Assembly (NCBI RefSeq): GCF_003086295.3
Contig: NC_092051.1
Coordinates: 13,508,810 to 13,572,809 of the forward strand
Length of the DNA: 64,000 bases
Source of the DNA: Arachis hypogaea
Taxonomy: Eukaryota; Streptophyta; Magnoliopsida; Fabales; Fabaceae
Direction of reading: 5' to 3'
Below the pieces are notes generated by a model. It saw nothing but the letters and a program-made list of their open reading frames with translations, was not told where the DNA came from and made no database searches. Below are positions 11,363 to 23,390 of this stretch, piece after piece. The first letter of the stretch is position 1; each line of letters starts with the position of its first letter. The translations under genes were made by a program, and so were the position numbers.

Positions 11363-13140
11363 ATGATAGGGATAACGGTGGACCGGGGGGGATTAAAACG
11401 TGAATTCTTTGAGGGGGTTGACGCATTTGTCAGGCATGTGTTCAGCATGAAACTGTGTATGTCTGAAAGGGTATCTAGGTGTCCGTGTGAAAAGTGTCGG
11501 CTAATTAAGTGGTTAGGACCTGTGGATTTAATGCTTTATCTTTACTGTAACGGGTTCAAGGATGGGTATTGGATATGGACGGAGCATCGAGAAGCTGGCG
11601 AACAAGGAATTAACAGGGTCTGCATCCAATTTGAATATGTTCGACTGTCGGTCAAGGAGGGTTTGGGTGGAAAGAGATCTAAACATGGAAGACATGACTT
11701 GGGATGAGATGGTGTTTCATGCAATATGTGTTACATAATTGGAAGAGACTGAAGAAGAACCTAACCCAGAGACAAGGATATTTTATCATCTGTTAGAGTC
11801 TGCTACGAGACCATTGTCTGAGGGTTACGTTTATTCAGAGTTGTCTGCATGTGTTAGAATGATGATTATTAAGTTGGAGTCAATTCATATGCAAGAGTCT
11901 TTTGATAAGTTGGCCATCCTTTGCAATTAACTGGTACCTGTCAGAACCTTTGGCATCCCCTGAAACAACTACAAAGCAAAGAAGTTAGGTTCAAAATTGG
12001 GTCTAAATTCATTGAAAATTGATTATTGTTTGAATAGGTGTATGCTGTATTACAAGAGGGATGCAGACCTAACTGAATGCAGATTCTGTGAATCACCAAG
12101 GTTCCAAGTGGAGAGAAAACATATTGGTAAACACCGGTTAAAGAGAGTCCCAATGAAACAGATGCACAACTTGCCTTTGATCCCTAAGCTGAAACGATTG
12201 TATGCATCGATGAGTTCGGTCCCTCACATGACTTAGCATAGTAACAATAAAAGGGGTGATGGAATCATAATGCACCTGTCACACGAAAAAGCTTAGAAGC
12301 ATTTTGATCAGGTCCATCCTATATTTGAGAGCGCGCCGAGAAATGTTAGACTAGCTTTGTGCTCTGATGGGTTCACACTGAGTTCCAATTTCAATAACGC
12401 GTAATCTTGTTGGTCTGTAGTCATGACACCGTATAATATGAGTCTCGAAATGTGCATGAAGGATCCATATATGTTCCTAACTTGCATCGTACCTGGTCCC
12501 GGCAATGCAAAGGCCAAAATAGATGTCTTCTTGCAGTCCTTGGTAGATAAGTTAAAGGAGCTGTGGATTGATGTAGGAACATATGATATTTCGACGAAGA
12601 TAAACTTTCAACTGCGGGCTACGTTGATGTGGACCATTAATGATTTTTCCTGCATATGGCATGTTGTAAGGTTGGTCCACTCATGGTAGAATGGCATGCT
12701 CCATTTGCATGAGGATACGAAGGTATTTTGGTTACCGAATGGCGGTAAGAATTCATGGTTTGATTTCCATCAAAGATTCATTGACTTTGATCATCCTTTT
12801 TAGCGCAATAGGGACTTTTTCAAGAAGAATACAACTGAACACGAAGAAACACCCGTAAAGTTGAATGGTAGGCAAGTTTGGAATCGCGTCAATTGAATCC
12901 CAATGATCGTAAAAAAAGGGGCAGGTTTGAGACCTTTGGAATATGGCAGAGAGCATAATTGGACTAAACAAAGTATATTTTGGAAGCTTCCTTATTGGAG
13001 AGACAACTGCGTTCAATATTGTCTTAATGTTAACATTGAGAAAAACGTGTTCGATATCATGCACACAGTAATGGACGATGAACGAACAAAGGATAATGAT
13101 AACGGTTAGACTTGATGGACATTTGTAGGTGGCTAGATCT
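11363..13140 (+). pseudogene. CACTA transposase (TNP2-like) pseudogene, N-terminal and core
   Basis: Frames first give a transposase-associated domain (11363-11710; features LKREFFEGVDAFVRHVF, CPCEKC and GFKDGYWIW). The Transposase_21/TNP2 core follows: KIDYCLNRCMLYYK with ECRFCE near 12010-12100, YNMSLEMCMKDPYMFLTCIVPGPGN near 12430-12510, ISTKINFQLRATLMWTINDF near 12590-12650, and GREHNWTKQSIFWKLPYW near 12940-13000. These pieces lie in different frames and are separated by stops, so no functional transposase can be made. In active elements this protein binds and cuts the CACTA termini. Confidence 0.87.
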
Positions 13141-13159
13141 GGACTTAAGGGACTTGATA

Positions 13160-14831
13160 ACGGGCGGTAGGCTAAACTAAGGGTGGTGTTCGCTCTAACA
13201 AAGGCCCAGAGGTAAAATGTTTGTAGGTGGATTAGGGGAATAAGGTTTCCTAATGGTTACACCTCTAACTTGAACAGGTGTGCAAACGTATCACATGATA
13301 GACTTGCTAGGTTGAAGAGCCACGATTGTCACGTTTTCATGGAGTCTTTGCTTTTGGTCGTATTTAGAAAACTTCCAACCAACATCTGAAAATCCCTCGC
13401 ATAAATAAGTGAGTTCTTTAGGGAGTTATGTGCTACCAAACTTAACATCAATAATCTCACAGTCGTCGACAAGAACATTCCCATAATACTTTGTAAGCTA
13501 GAGAAGATATTTCTTCCATCTTTTCTTGACTTATGGAATACTTAATAGTCTACCTACCATTCAAAGCACTACTTTGTGGGTCGGTCCAATTTCGGTGGAT
13601 GTACCCATTTGAGAGGAAGATTGGTTAATTCAAGCGCACCGTGAAGAACAGGGCTCGGATTGAGGGTAGCATTTGCAAAGCATTCCTAGCTAATGAAACA
13701 TCCACATTTTGCTCATTCTACTTTCAGCCTCATGTTGAGTTATGTAGAATAAGGGTTGCAAGGAACGATGAGAAGGGAGAATCCTCATCAAGTGGAACAA
13801 CATACCCAATCTTTGCTCTGGATGGAGCTGCAATGGGTGCGGGCAGTGACTACTGGTTAGAGCAGAAGGAAATCGATGCCGCGCATCTGCATGTGTTGCT
13901 TAACTGTGACCAGATTTCACCGTACCTCATGTGAGTTTATTAAGTCCTAGTAAATATTGCAATCAGTAACAATCTAACTTTTTAATCTAATCAAAATTTC
14001 TTTATCCTATTCTATCATATAGGTTATTACAAGAGGCAAATCCTGATACCTTATTGAACAACTTTTCACGTATGTTTAAAGAATACGTCAGCGTGCACCT
14101 AACTGACATAATAGATTCAGAATTAGTTGCACTTAGTTGGGGCCCAATGAATAAGGGTACTAGCTACTCGATATACACATACCTTACAATGGTCGATTGG
14201 AAAGAAAACAAATAACATCAGAGTTTAGGTTCGTGGGATTCAGGCAGGGGTCACTCTGATTGGTTTGGTGTGCTGCAGAACATAATTGAATTAGAGTATT
14301 TCTGCACACTACGTACAAGGTGTGCGTGTTTAAATGTGAATGGTATGATCCAAGTTCGCGACAAGGAACACGAAAGTACAAGGACTACGATATCACTGAA
14401 GTTAATGTAACTAAGAAATATAGGCACTACGATCCCTTTATTCTACCTCAAAATGCACGACAGGTGTATCTTTTGCCTTATCCAAGTTCATGCAAGTCTA
14501 GTTGGGTGGTTATGGTTAAGACTACGCCAAGAAGCCAGATCGAGTCTGATGATAGGACGAGGGTCAGGAACCTTACCAGATTGATGACCCAACTCCTTTG
14601 AAAACGGAGGTTGATACTGGTGAGCTAATTACCCTTAGCTCGGCATCCACGAATGATGATATCATTGACCTTGGATTACATCACGAGGCACTATGACAAC
14701 AAGACGGCGATCTTCAAGAAGAAGACAAGGTCGACGTAGATGAAGAAGAGGAAGACGAGTTCGATGATCAAGAAACTACCTCGGAAGACGAGGATGGTGA
14801 ACCAGATGAAGAAGATAATGAAGCTGAATAG
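13160..14831 (+). pseudogene. CACTA transposase C-terminal domains (DUF4218/DUF4216-like)
   Basis: Frames include KNRARIEGSICKAFLANETS (13641 onward), the usual end of the DUF4218 region. An intron-like gap (GTGAGT near 13932, AG near 14023) follows, then a DUF4216-like block with VCVFKCEWYDPSSRQGTRKY (near 14320) and NARQVYLLPYPSS (near 14450). A strongly acidic Asp/Glu-rich tail ends at a TAG at 14829-14831. Stops and frame changes interrupt it. CACTA element 2 holds the same tail with a shorter upstream part. Confidence 0.82.
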
Positions 14832-15377
14832 GGATAATGTAAATATAGTTCTATGATATGTATATTTTTTTACCAAACTTTGAGAAAAATGTAATGTAAT
14901 TAATATTGTTTCAGATATATCAATTACCATCATTCCGTAATTTTACGTTGTATGCTTGATATTTCACTTCATGTTTAAAGCACTGTTCCAATTATGCTTG
15001 TTACCAAGTTACGGTAAAAATGGATGGAAAATGACTATTTTTAAAAAATAAAAATACTTCTGTCGGCATTACCGTTGGAATTTACCAACGGTAACAGCCC
15101 TTCTTTTTTTTAATCTCTAAAAAATTTTTCGTCGGATTAATCCAACGGTAAAATGGCAAGGATACTTATAACATGGCGCCAACGTTACTGTCAGATTAAT
15201 CCGTAACTTTCAACAGATTGTGTTATATATTCAGTCGTTAAATCCGACGAAAATTAGTGCCGGACTCTAAAAATCTGCAGGTAAGTATTTTTCGGTAAGG
15301 TTTATACCGTCACATTTATTCTGCCGCTAAATTCGCCGGTAATTCCGATAGTAATCAATGACTTTCTTGTAGTGTCA

Positions 15378-16230
15378 ATGAATCCAAATGAAGAAATCAC
15401 ATCGTGAAATTTCAAATACTACTATTATGACGCTTGCTTATTAAGACCATATATTGCTCTCTTAAGCTTGCAAACTAACTTTTTATTAACACTTGAGATA
15501 AATCTTTTCGGTTGTCTCATATAGACTTCTTCTTCCAAATCTCTATTAAGAAAGACTGTTTTCACATCTATTTGATACAATTCTATGTCAAAATGTAGTA
15601 TCAATGCCATAATGATGTAGAAAGAGTCTTTCTTTAAAACAAGAAAAAAAGTTTTCCTGTACTCAACTCCTTCCCTTAGTAAACCCTTTGGCAACAAGTC
15701 GAGCCTTGTAATACTCAATATTGTATGATGAATCTTTCTTGGTTTTAAAGGCCCATTTACATCCAATGGTCTTTTTTCCATCAAGTAATTCTACAAGGTT
15801 CAAAGCTTGATTATACGTCATAGATTTCGATCATTTCATGCTTTATAGCATCTAGTCATAAATTGGAATTACGACTTTTCATTGCTTGTGAAAACGCCGT
15901 TGGGTCTTTTTCATCACAAACATTATAGTCAAAGTCAATAAGATACACTATATAGTCCTTAGAAATTGTAGGTTTTCTTATTCTAATTAATCTTTTTAAT
16001 ATTGCATCATCTACCTCTTGTAAATGTAGTGACATAGCAGGTTCTCTCTTTTTAAGATTGTTCTTGAACAATATTTTTATTATGAATAGTTTAATCTTTC
16101 GCCATATGATCTACTAAAATATTATCTTCATGATGTATAATATCAATAATAGATTGTTCTACATTATCTTCATGATGTAGAACATCAGTAATAAATTGTT
16201 TTACATTAATCCTATTTATATGAGCATTGT
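15378..16230 (-). pseudogene. Ty1/copia reverse transcriptase remnant
   Basis: Minus-strand frames match copia polyprotein. A linker near 16071-15860 ends in a motif of the type IRKPTISKDYIVYLIDFDYN and KDPTAFSQAM. The RT follows with LKKDSFYIIMALILHFDIEL, IDVKTVFLNRDLEEEVYMRQ (first catalytic Asp) and LVCKLKRAIYGLNKQAS. Coding similarity continues (YLKFHDVISSFGF) right up to the CACTA terminus at 15374/15375, so CACTA element 1 interrupted the RT. The YVDD motif and everything after it are not found on the far side. A duplicated unit of about 51 bp (16119-16220) lies in the linker. Stops and frame changes make it inactive. Confidence 0.85.
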
Positions 16231-16910
16231 ATTAAACAATTAATTTTATATATGGAGAAGTTTTATAAATATTATCATTCTCAATCATTTTAAAAGAACA
16301 ATTTCTCTCACTTTTTATATTATGCTTTAAAAATCATGCATTTTTAAATTTAACTATTTTACTTAAATAGAAAGAACAATAAAACTTTTAACTTTTAGAC
16401 TTTTTTACATAACCTATAAAATATGCACTAATCAAACCAATAACCTATATGATCAAGCACAACTTTAACAAACGTAGACGAAATTCCAAACCCTTCACTC
16501 TCTAATTAAGTCGCCAATAATAACCCGAAATGAGCACAAAAACCAATAATCACAAAACAGGATTACCTTTATTGGCAAAAGAAGTTTTCTATTTTAAAAC
16601 AAATAATAATAGTAGACAATTTTCAAGTATTTGTACTTTGTGCCAATAATTTAATTCTATAGGAACACTATCATCCACTTGTTCATGACGTCAATTTTTT
16701 GGGAGGGGTTATAATATATATTTATATTACATACATGTCCCTGATGATGCTATAGCCTCTGATCTATATAGAATTATAGATCCATAATTTGTACACCAGA
16801 TCATGTCACAATGTAAAATCACAGAATTAGTAGATGCTTAATTAACGGTCAACTACTTTATTTCACTAGGTATATTATAGTGGTGCGAGGTGATACGTGA
16901 CGCAATGGAA
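16231..16910. other. Non-coding stretch downstream of MYB gene
   Basis: AT-rich sequence between the copia remnant and the MYB stop codon. It would include the MYB 3' untranslated region. No other feature could be supported. Confidence 0.6.
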
Positions 16911-18179
16911 TTATTCCAAGGTCATGACAAAGTCGTGACAGAAGCCATATATGTTGTCATCGTTGTTGCACAAACTCTCCAGCATTAAGTCCCCACTATC
17001 CCCCAAGGGTATATTGGTATATTCAAACGTTTCGTTATTCATACTCGGGCATATTCCGGGCTCATCTTCAACAATACTATGCACCAAAACACCATGATTA
17101 CTCATCACTTGTTGATCAGATTCAGAACAGAATTGTTGTATGCCAAGGGATGCTGATGATGATGAGTCCGAGGAGTAGGCTTGTGTTGCGTTTGGATGCT
17201 CCATTTGCGAGTTCGATTGAAGTCGCTCTTGCAAAAGAGGCATCCAAACATAACGCAAGGCGTCCCTGAATATTTTGCTATTGACGTCACAGTTGAGTTG
17301 CCTTGCCTGCTTACTCACTCTGGTCCTCCAATAATTCTTTATCTCATTGTCCGTTCTTCCTGGCAAGTGCTCCGCAATTTTTGACCATCTACAATATAAT
17401 CAAACTATAATATTAGGGATGACAAAAAACAGTCCGAACTCAACTATTAATGAATTTAAATAAAACAACTTTTAATTTTTTTTTTACTAAATATTTTCGA
17501 TAATCAAAATAGTAAATCCGAAAGAGGAGTGCTAGGGGCAGCAACTTTTATGTTTTGTAATCATCAATTAGTTATTAATAATTTTTTTAATGGTGTGAGA
17601 TTAGATCTAATAGTGAGAGATCACTCACTTTTTTTTTTTATGATTAAGTGCTGGCACAAAACACAAAAGTTACTTTCCTCTAGACTTTTCCAATCCAAAA
17701 TAGGGAATTAATTAAAAGAAAATATTAATCATCTAACGGTATTAAGTTACAGAAATCTGAATGAGTGAGCAGCTGTACCTATTTCCCCAGCGTGAATGAA
17801 GATCAAGAATGGTGATTTGTTCGTGGAGTGTGATGTTTCCGCGGCGAACATCAGGACGAAGATAATTTAGCCATCTCAACCTGCAACTTTTCCCGGACCT
17901 CTTAAGTCCTGTTTAATTGCATCATCAGTGTAGAAACACAAAGAAAAGTGAAGAAATCAAAATAATTATTAGAGACATAGAGTATAGGTTTGTGCCTGCA
18001 GAGCGGGCGAGGGCGTTCCAGCGACCATCACCATGAGTGGCCACGTAATTGCTCAGAATCACGTCTTCTTCAACGCTCCATGGACCTTTTCTTATCATAC
18101 CTTTATCATTCTCCACTTCTTCTTCTTCTATACTGCCTGATCCTAATTTCTTTACCTTATTCTTCTTATTAGCTTCCAT
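16911..18179 (-). CDS. R2R3-MYB transcription factor, subgroup-20-like, three exons
   Basis: Nuclear DNA-binding transcription factor. Exon 1 is 18179-17996, exon 2 is 17908-17779, exon 3 is 17388-16911 with TAA at 16913-16911. The three sum to 792 nt (263 residues) in one frame. R2 (about residues 30-82) has [27 protein letters not shown] and [14 protein letters not shown]3 (about 83-133) has [20 protein letters not shown] and [20 protein letters not shown]. All expected Trp positions are present, with Ile replacing the first R3 Trp, as is usual in plants. After R3 comes [20 protein letters not shown], resembling the MYB2/62/78/108/112/116 group (subgroup 20) linked to stress, hormone and senescence responses. 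Intron positions are the standard ones. Oddity: intron 1 has a GC donor (17995-17994) with AG acceptor. The C-terminus is acidic with a Ser run. Family assignment is strong; the subgroup is from memory. Confidence 0.93.
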
Positions 18180-18279
18180 TATTGTTATATTTCACTATTT
18201 TAGTGTGTACATGTATGATGTATGTATTAGTTTTCTTGTGGGGGTCTAGTCCGTGGAAAATTGCAAATCTATACATACA

Positions 18280-18287
18280 TATTTATA
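18280..18287 (-). promoter_or_regulatory. Probable TATA box of the MYB gene
   Basis: On the minus strand CCTATAAATATG lies about 100 bp upstream of the MYB start codon, giving an expected transcription start near 18250 and a 5' leader of about 70 nt. Position and sequence suit a plant TATA element; not tested. Confidence 0.55.
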
Positions 18288-18299
18288 GGCTCTAGTAGC

Positions 18300-19899
18300 T
18301 ACTTAAGAAAGAATATATAACCAGCTCCCACTATTTTATTTTCGTATATTATTATTAAAGTTAATGTTATATGATCAATAAATATTATTATTTTTTGTTA
18401 GTATTTAGTCAACAATAATTTATTTACACTCATATTTATATGATTTTTTTTTACTAAAGATAAGTAGATTTGAATCCACAATTTTTTAGATGAGTATAAA
18501 AAAACTATATCATTTGAAGTATAATTTATTGGTCATATTTATATGAATTTTCTATAAAAAATATATAATTTACGTTTATATTTACTAAAATTTATATATA
18601 TGAATCAATACAGTTTATAACTACACTGTACATATATTTTTTAGAATTTACATATATAAATTAATAAAATTTATTTATTAAAAATAATTTAATATATTTA
18701 TATTAATCAAATAATAACAATAAATACTAAAAATTATATTAATGACTCTTACGAATTTCTCTTATTTTTATTATTTGGTGAATTCCAAGAAGAATAATGT
18801 AGTTGTGGTCACTATAGTCTATAAAATTTAAATAAAAAAAGGTTAAATGACTAATATTTTTATTTTTATTTTTATTTTATATTTGAATTAATATTAATTA
18901 ATTCTTCATTTTTTTTTAACTAGAAGTGTTGACCTTTTAGTGTATAAAAAGTATTTAAAAAAGTGTAGCCAAAATTTAAGTTATATTTTTTAATTTACTA
19001 ATTATTTGACAATATTTTTTAGTGATCATATTTTCTATTTTTTATTTGGTCAAATAAAAAATCTTAAAAGAATATGATATTAATGTTAGTTACATTTTTT
19101 AAGGATCGTAAAAGTTTTATAAACCAACGTAATCACTCATCATGATCATAAAATGCACCTTAGTAAAATCTTTAAATAAGTAGCAGCTACAATATAACAA
19201 TAACGCTCGTAGGCAACATTATGTGTTACTCTCAGTCACGCAGGGGAAGAACAAGAAAATCAACTAATTAAGCAACTTTTATGAATATTTTTTACGGTAC
19301 ATTTTTTTTGTTTTTCATTTTTATTACGAAAAAAAAATAGTATACTAAAAAAAGTATATACAAAAGTGATATATTCATTTAAGTATACCCTCCTTTTTTG
19401 TAAAGAAAAGGATAAAAATAAAACTATTGACTGAATAATGGCTAAAAAGTTATTGATTATCTATCTATTTAATAATGAAAAATAACTTCTCTTCGTAAGC
19501 ATTTTTATAATTATTCAATAAAAATAACTAATTTTTAGATTTTAATACATTATTGATTTTTCTAGGTCATTTATAACATTTGGACAAATATTTTTAGAAT
19601 GTTATACCTTGTTTCAAAACTGATCATTTAGGGCCTAAAATAATATTATTGGATATTTTCTTTTATAAATATATAATATAATATAATATAAATATGTTCT
19701 TAATCAAATTTAAAAAAAATAAAAATAATTAAAAATGGATATGTTTCTCCATACACACTGCTAGGATTAGGATTAATTAGTTTAACAAAAATGCTTAAAA
19801 GAGCCAATTATCTGTGGTCTATGAACTAGTATTTAATGTTTCAAATGAACAAGTAATTGAAGTATATAGGTGTTCAAGGACATGGGGTTTTTATTAATA
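18300..19899. other. AT-rich stretch upstream of MYB gene
   Basis: Very AT-rich, with many short A/T runs. No coding region, repeat family or RNA gene could be supported. Regulatory sequence of the MYB gene would lie at the low-coordinate end. Confidence 0.5.
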
Positions 19900-21020
19900 C
19901 ACTACAACAATTCTGACAGATAGCGGCGGAAATTTTGCGGCGCAAAACGGCAACTTGCGGCACATATAGCGGTGGTTATTGGTTGGGGCTGCAATCAAGA
20001 CAATATTTAGCGACGATTTTTCTCAAACTGTCGCTATATTTTATTCAGGCTTGCATTTAGCGACTCTTTTCGAAAACTGCCGCTATATGTACCGTCGGGT
20101 GAGTTATTGTTTTACATTTTGCGGCGGTTTTGTTTAAACCGCCGCAAAATGCGTATTACCACAGCAATATTTTCTTTAGTAATAACATCTGGGTATAATC
20201 TAGTTAAGTAAACACTACTATCTTAAGCTACATATGTTTAAATCATTGTTACTTAAATTCGTAACACTTTTTTTACATTCGTTTTACGTAAAAAAAAATT
20301 CACAAGTTAAATAAACTATATATGTTAACTCATGTGAATAAATGTACCAATAAGATTTTCTTGTTTACTTTATTGGTATTTAAATTTGCATTCAAACATG
20401 GATGTAAAAGACGAAAATAAAATTATACTCGGAACTAATTAAAAATCAAACATTTTTTTAAAAATAATAATTAGAAATATTTTCTATAAAATATTAAAAA
20501 TAATAATTAAAAATATTTTCTACAAATCATTAAAAATTCAAAATTTTAAAATTTTATCAAAATTATAATTTTTTTATTTTAATAATTTATTGAGCATTTA
20601 TTAAAATAAAAAATTTAAATTTTTTTAATAACAATCTTAACTTGTATTCTTAGATATAAGAATTCATAATAACTAAATTTAAAATTAATTAATGTTTTAT
20701 CAAAATTAAATACTAAATAGAACAAAAATATTTTTATATGAAAACCAATCAATCATCTGCATATTATCGTGGTTAATAGATTTAATAATGCTAATTGACC
20801 AACAAAATATAATGTTTTTGGCAAATATTTCACTAATTTTAAATATTAAAGACTAAATTCTAAATCTTAATAAATATTTTTAGAAAATATTTGATTTATA
20901 ATAATTTATAAAAAATATTTATAATTATTATTTTTTTATTTATGATTGAATGTACTCTTTATTGAATTCATTATGAATATTATTAAATGTACTCTTTATT
21001 GTACTTTTTATATACACTTG
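19900..21020 (+). mobile_element. Hairpin-rich CACTA-like non-autonomous element, copy A
   Basis: Begins CACTACAACAATTC at 19900. The first 260 bp contain a set of GC-rich inverted repeats built from AGCGGCGG/CCGCCGC motifs, the best being a perfect 16-bp stem at 20115-20151 with a 5-nt loop. About 850 bp of AT-rich sequence follow that are nearly identical to copy B (22013-23117). No transposase is encoded. The CACTA start suggests the En/Spm superfamily; the right terminus was not found, so the boundary is where similarity to copy B ends. Confidence 0.7.
20115..20151. repeat. Perfect GC-rich hairpin in copy A
   Basis: A 16-nt arm (CATTTTGCGGCGGTTT) and its exact complement flank a 5-nt loop. 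The same hairpin occurs at 22246-22282 in copy B. Confidence 0.9.
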
Positions 21021-21183
21021 GATCATGTATAAATAGATGTAAATTAATTCGATTTACTATGGTCCAAAATGAATTCGAAGCGAACACTAAATGAAATCAA
21101 AATACAAAATAGTAAAAGAAGTGTTCACTAGTTCCACTAAAATTGCAAAAGAAACAAAAATAATAAGTTCTTGGAATATTAAA

Positions 21184-22012
21184 CTACCCGCCATTTGTGG
21201 TTGGGCAACCCCCAATTATGAACCCTTGTAGCATATCATAGTCACACAAGGTATTAAGATCAACCATAGTGCCATAAGGGATCATCAGCATTAGCTTCAG
21301 TGCCTTCAGAAGAATAAGAAAAGTACCTGTCTGGAAGCTGTACGTCTCTGATTTGCATAACACGTCTCTCCCACAAAGCATACTCGTGCAGGTTAAGATT
21401 TGCACATCCTCGGAGATCCAGTGTCCAAACGATGGCATCCGTCAAGGATGGCAAGCAAACCAACATTTCCACTTAGAGTGAATCGGAAATACTTCCTTTT
21501 GTCGACAATTTTCAACACCTTTAGAAGAGGACAGCTTTGGCCAATACTTTCAAGACAAGTCCTAGAAAGATCGCGACCAAAAACCTCAAGCTCCTCCGAC
21601 AAGAGACATCCATTAGTAGCCTCTCTTAATTCAACAGCTGATAAACCTAACCTAAGTAACCAAGCATCTTTAATCTACCGATGCATTCTTTAAGCTTCAT
21701 ACGCCTTAAATTTCTTCTACTGTTAAATAGAAAACACCAAGAAACAAGAAACTTAGATTAAATAAAGGGAAGGGGTGAAAATAAATAATGCTACTCATAT
21801 ATAGACATCAATCATTTTCATAAAAAACAATTCTTTATTCATATAATATGTAAACCCTAGAATAATTACTAACAATTTCTAAAACGATTAACATGGAGCC
21901 TAAAAAAATACCTTTTAGCAAGTTCTTTAAAGACTTCTGACTCGGGATATGCAACAGTAATATCCTCCAATTGGCCAGAACTCCGTCTAACGGCTATACA
22001 AGCATAAGCGTT
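21184..22012 (-). pseudogene. F-box/LRR (FBL23/SKIP19-like) protein gene fragment
   Basis: Minus-strand exons encode LRR and C-terminal parts of a plant F-box/LRR protein. An upstream exon (22012-21912) has VRRSSGQLEDITVAYPESE, corresponding to the DRSSGQL segment that follows the F-box domain in this family, and ends at a GT donor. A second exon (from about 21721) has RRNLRRMKLKECIG, LSAVELREATNGCLLSEELE, LSRTCLESIGQSCPLLKVLK and NVGLLAILDGC. It continues in a shifted frame with LDLRGCANLNLHEYALWERR and IRDVQLPD. Family members act as substrate receptors of SCF ubiquitin ligases. The F-box itself is absent: the fragment is cut off exactly where copy B begins at 22013. A frameshift near 21440 and a shortened LRR block make it non-functional. 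Confidence 0.78.
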
Positions 22013-23111
22013 CATTACAACAATTCCGGCAGATAGCGGCAGAAATTTTGCGGCGGTTTTATAAAATCACCGCAAAACGGCAACCTGCGGCACATATAGC
22101 GGTGGTTATTGGTTGGGGCTGCAATCAGGACAACATTTAGCGGCGATTTTTCTCAAACCGTCGCTATATTTTATTCAAGCTTGCATTTAGCGACGTCTTT
22201 TCGAAAACCGCCGCTATATGTACCGTCATGTGAGTTATTGTTTTACATTTTGCGGCGGTTTTGTTTAAACCGCCGCAAAATGCGTATTACCACATGTTGC
22301 AATGTTTTCTTTAGTAAGAACCATCTGGATATAATCTAGTTAAGTAAACACTACTATCTTAAGCTACATATGTTTAAATCATTGTTACTTAAATTCGTAA
22401 CGCTTTTTCTACATTCGTTTTACGTAAAAAAAATTTACAAGTTAAATAAGCTATATATGTTAACTCATGTGAACAAATTTATCAATAAGATTTTCTTGTT
22501 TACTTTATTGGCATTTAAATTTGCATTCAAACATGGATGTAAAAGACGAAAATAAAATCATACTCGGAACTAATTAAAAATCAAACATTTTTTAAAAATA
22601 ATAATTAAAAATATTTTCTACAAGTCATTAAAAATTCAAAATTTTGTAATTTTATCAAAATTATAATTTTAAATTATAATTTTTTATTTTAATAATTTAT
22701 TGAGCATTTATTAAAATAAAAAATTTAAATTTTTTTTAATAACAATCTTAACTTGTATTCTTAGATATAAGAATTCATAATAACTAAATTTAAAATTAAT
22801 TAATGTTTTATCAAAATTAAATACTAAATAGAATAAAAATATTTTTATATAAAAATCAATCAATCATCTGCATATTATCGTGGTTAATAGATTCAATAAT
22901 ACTAATTGACCAACAAAATATAATATTTTTGACAAATATTTCACTAATTTTAAATATAAAAGACTAAATTCTAAATCTTAATAATATTTTTAGAAAATAT
23001 TTGATTTTTAATAATTTATAAAAAATATTTATAATTATTATTTTTTATTTATGATTGAATATACTCTATTGAATTCATTATGCATATTATTAAATGTACT
23101 CTTTATTGTAC

Positions 23112-23117
<6 letters not shown>
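22013..23117 (+). mobile_element. Hairpin-rich CACTA-like non-autonomous element, copy B
   Basis: Begins CATTACAACAATTC, with the first T replacing the C seen in copy A. It carries the same GC-rich hairpin set and AT-rich body as copy A and differs by scattered substitutions and small indels, for example an extra GGTTTTATAAAATC segment near 22056. It ends at a long TA repeat. Copies A and B are in direct orientation 2113 bp apart. Confidence 0.7.
22246..22282. repeat. Perfect GC-rich hairpin in copy B
   Basis: Same 16-nt stem and 5-nt loop as at 20115-20151. The stem is unchanged in both copies although the flanking sequence has diverged. Confidence 0.9.

Positions 23118-23174
<57 letters not shown>
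23118..23174. repeat. (TA)n microsatellite
   Basis: About 28 uninterrupted TA units at the right edge of copy B. It can form cruciforms and slip in replication. Confidence 0.97.
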
Positions 23175-23177
<3 letters not shown>

Positions 23178-23202
23178 TTTATTAAAAAATACATTGCACT
23201 GT

Positions 23203-23390
23203 AGCACTAGTCTAAGAACATATCTCTACAAATTAATAAGAGGAGAAATAATGGATATAAGAAGTAAATTAAACTACAAATTTATAATTTGCATAGCACT
23301 AGTCTAAGAACATATCTCTACAAATTAATAAGAGGAGGAATAATGGATACAAGAAGTAAATTAAACTACAAAATTTATAATTTGCAATTG
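23203..23390. repeat. Tandem duplication, 92-bp period
   Basis: A unit starting AGCACTAGTCTAAGAACATA at 23203 recurs at 23295 with only a few differences. Non-coding and recent-looking. Confidence 0.93.

Larger units (their letters stand above)
10805..15374 (+). mobile_element. CACTA (En/Spm) element 1, left end not found
   Basis: The right terminus is clear: sequence ending CTTGTAGTG at 15374, whose reverse complement is CACTACAAG. It is followed by TCA at 15375-15377, the likely 3-bp target duplication. Subterminal sequence (15060-15370) holds many CCGACGGTAA-like motifs typical of CACTA ends. From about 10805 the sequence aligns with CACTA element 2 (33810-37305), including a conserved non-coding block containing ACAGAAGTGGGAGAAGGTCG (10990 and 34803). 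The left CACTA terminus was not found and is presumably deleted or beyond the tandem duplication. The element inserted into a Ty1/copia remnant. Confidence 0.85.

Noticed and set aside
17105..17384. Frames on both strands overlapping MYB exon 3
   Set aside because: Shadows of the MYB coding sequence; the exon frame is fixed by R3 motifs and splice junctions.
23080..23307. Frames with Ile-Tyr repeats at 23080 and 30652
   Set aside because: Translations of (TA)n microsatellites.
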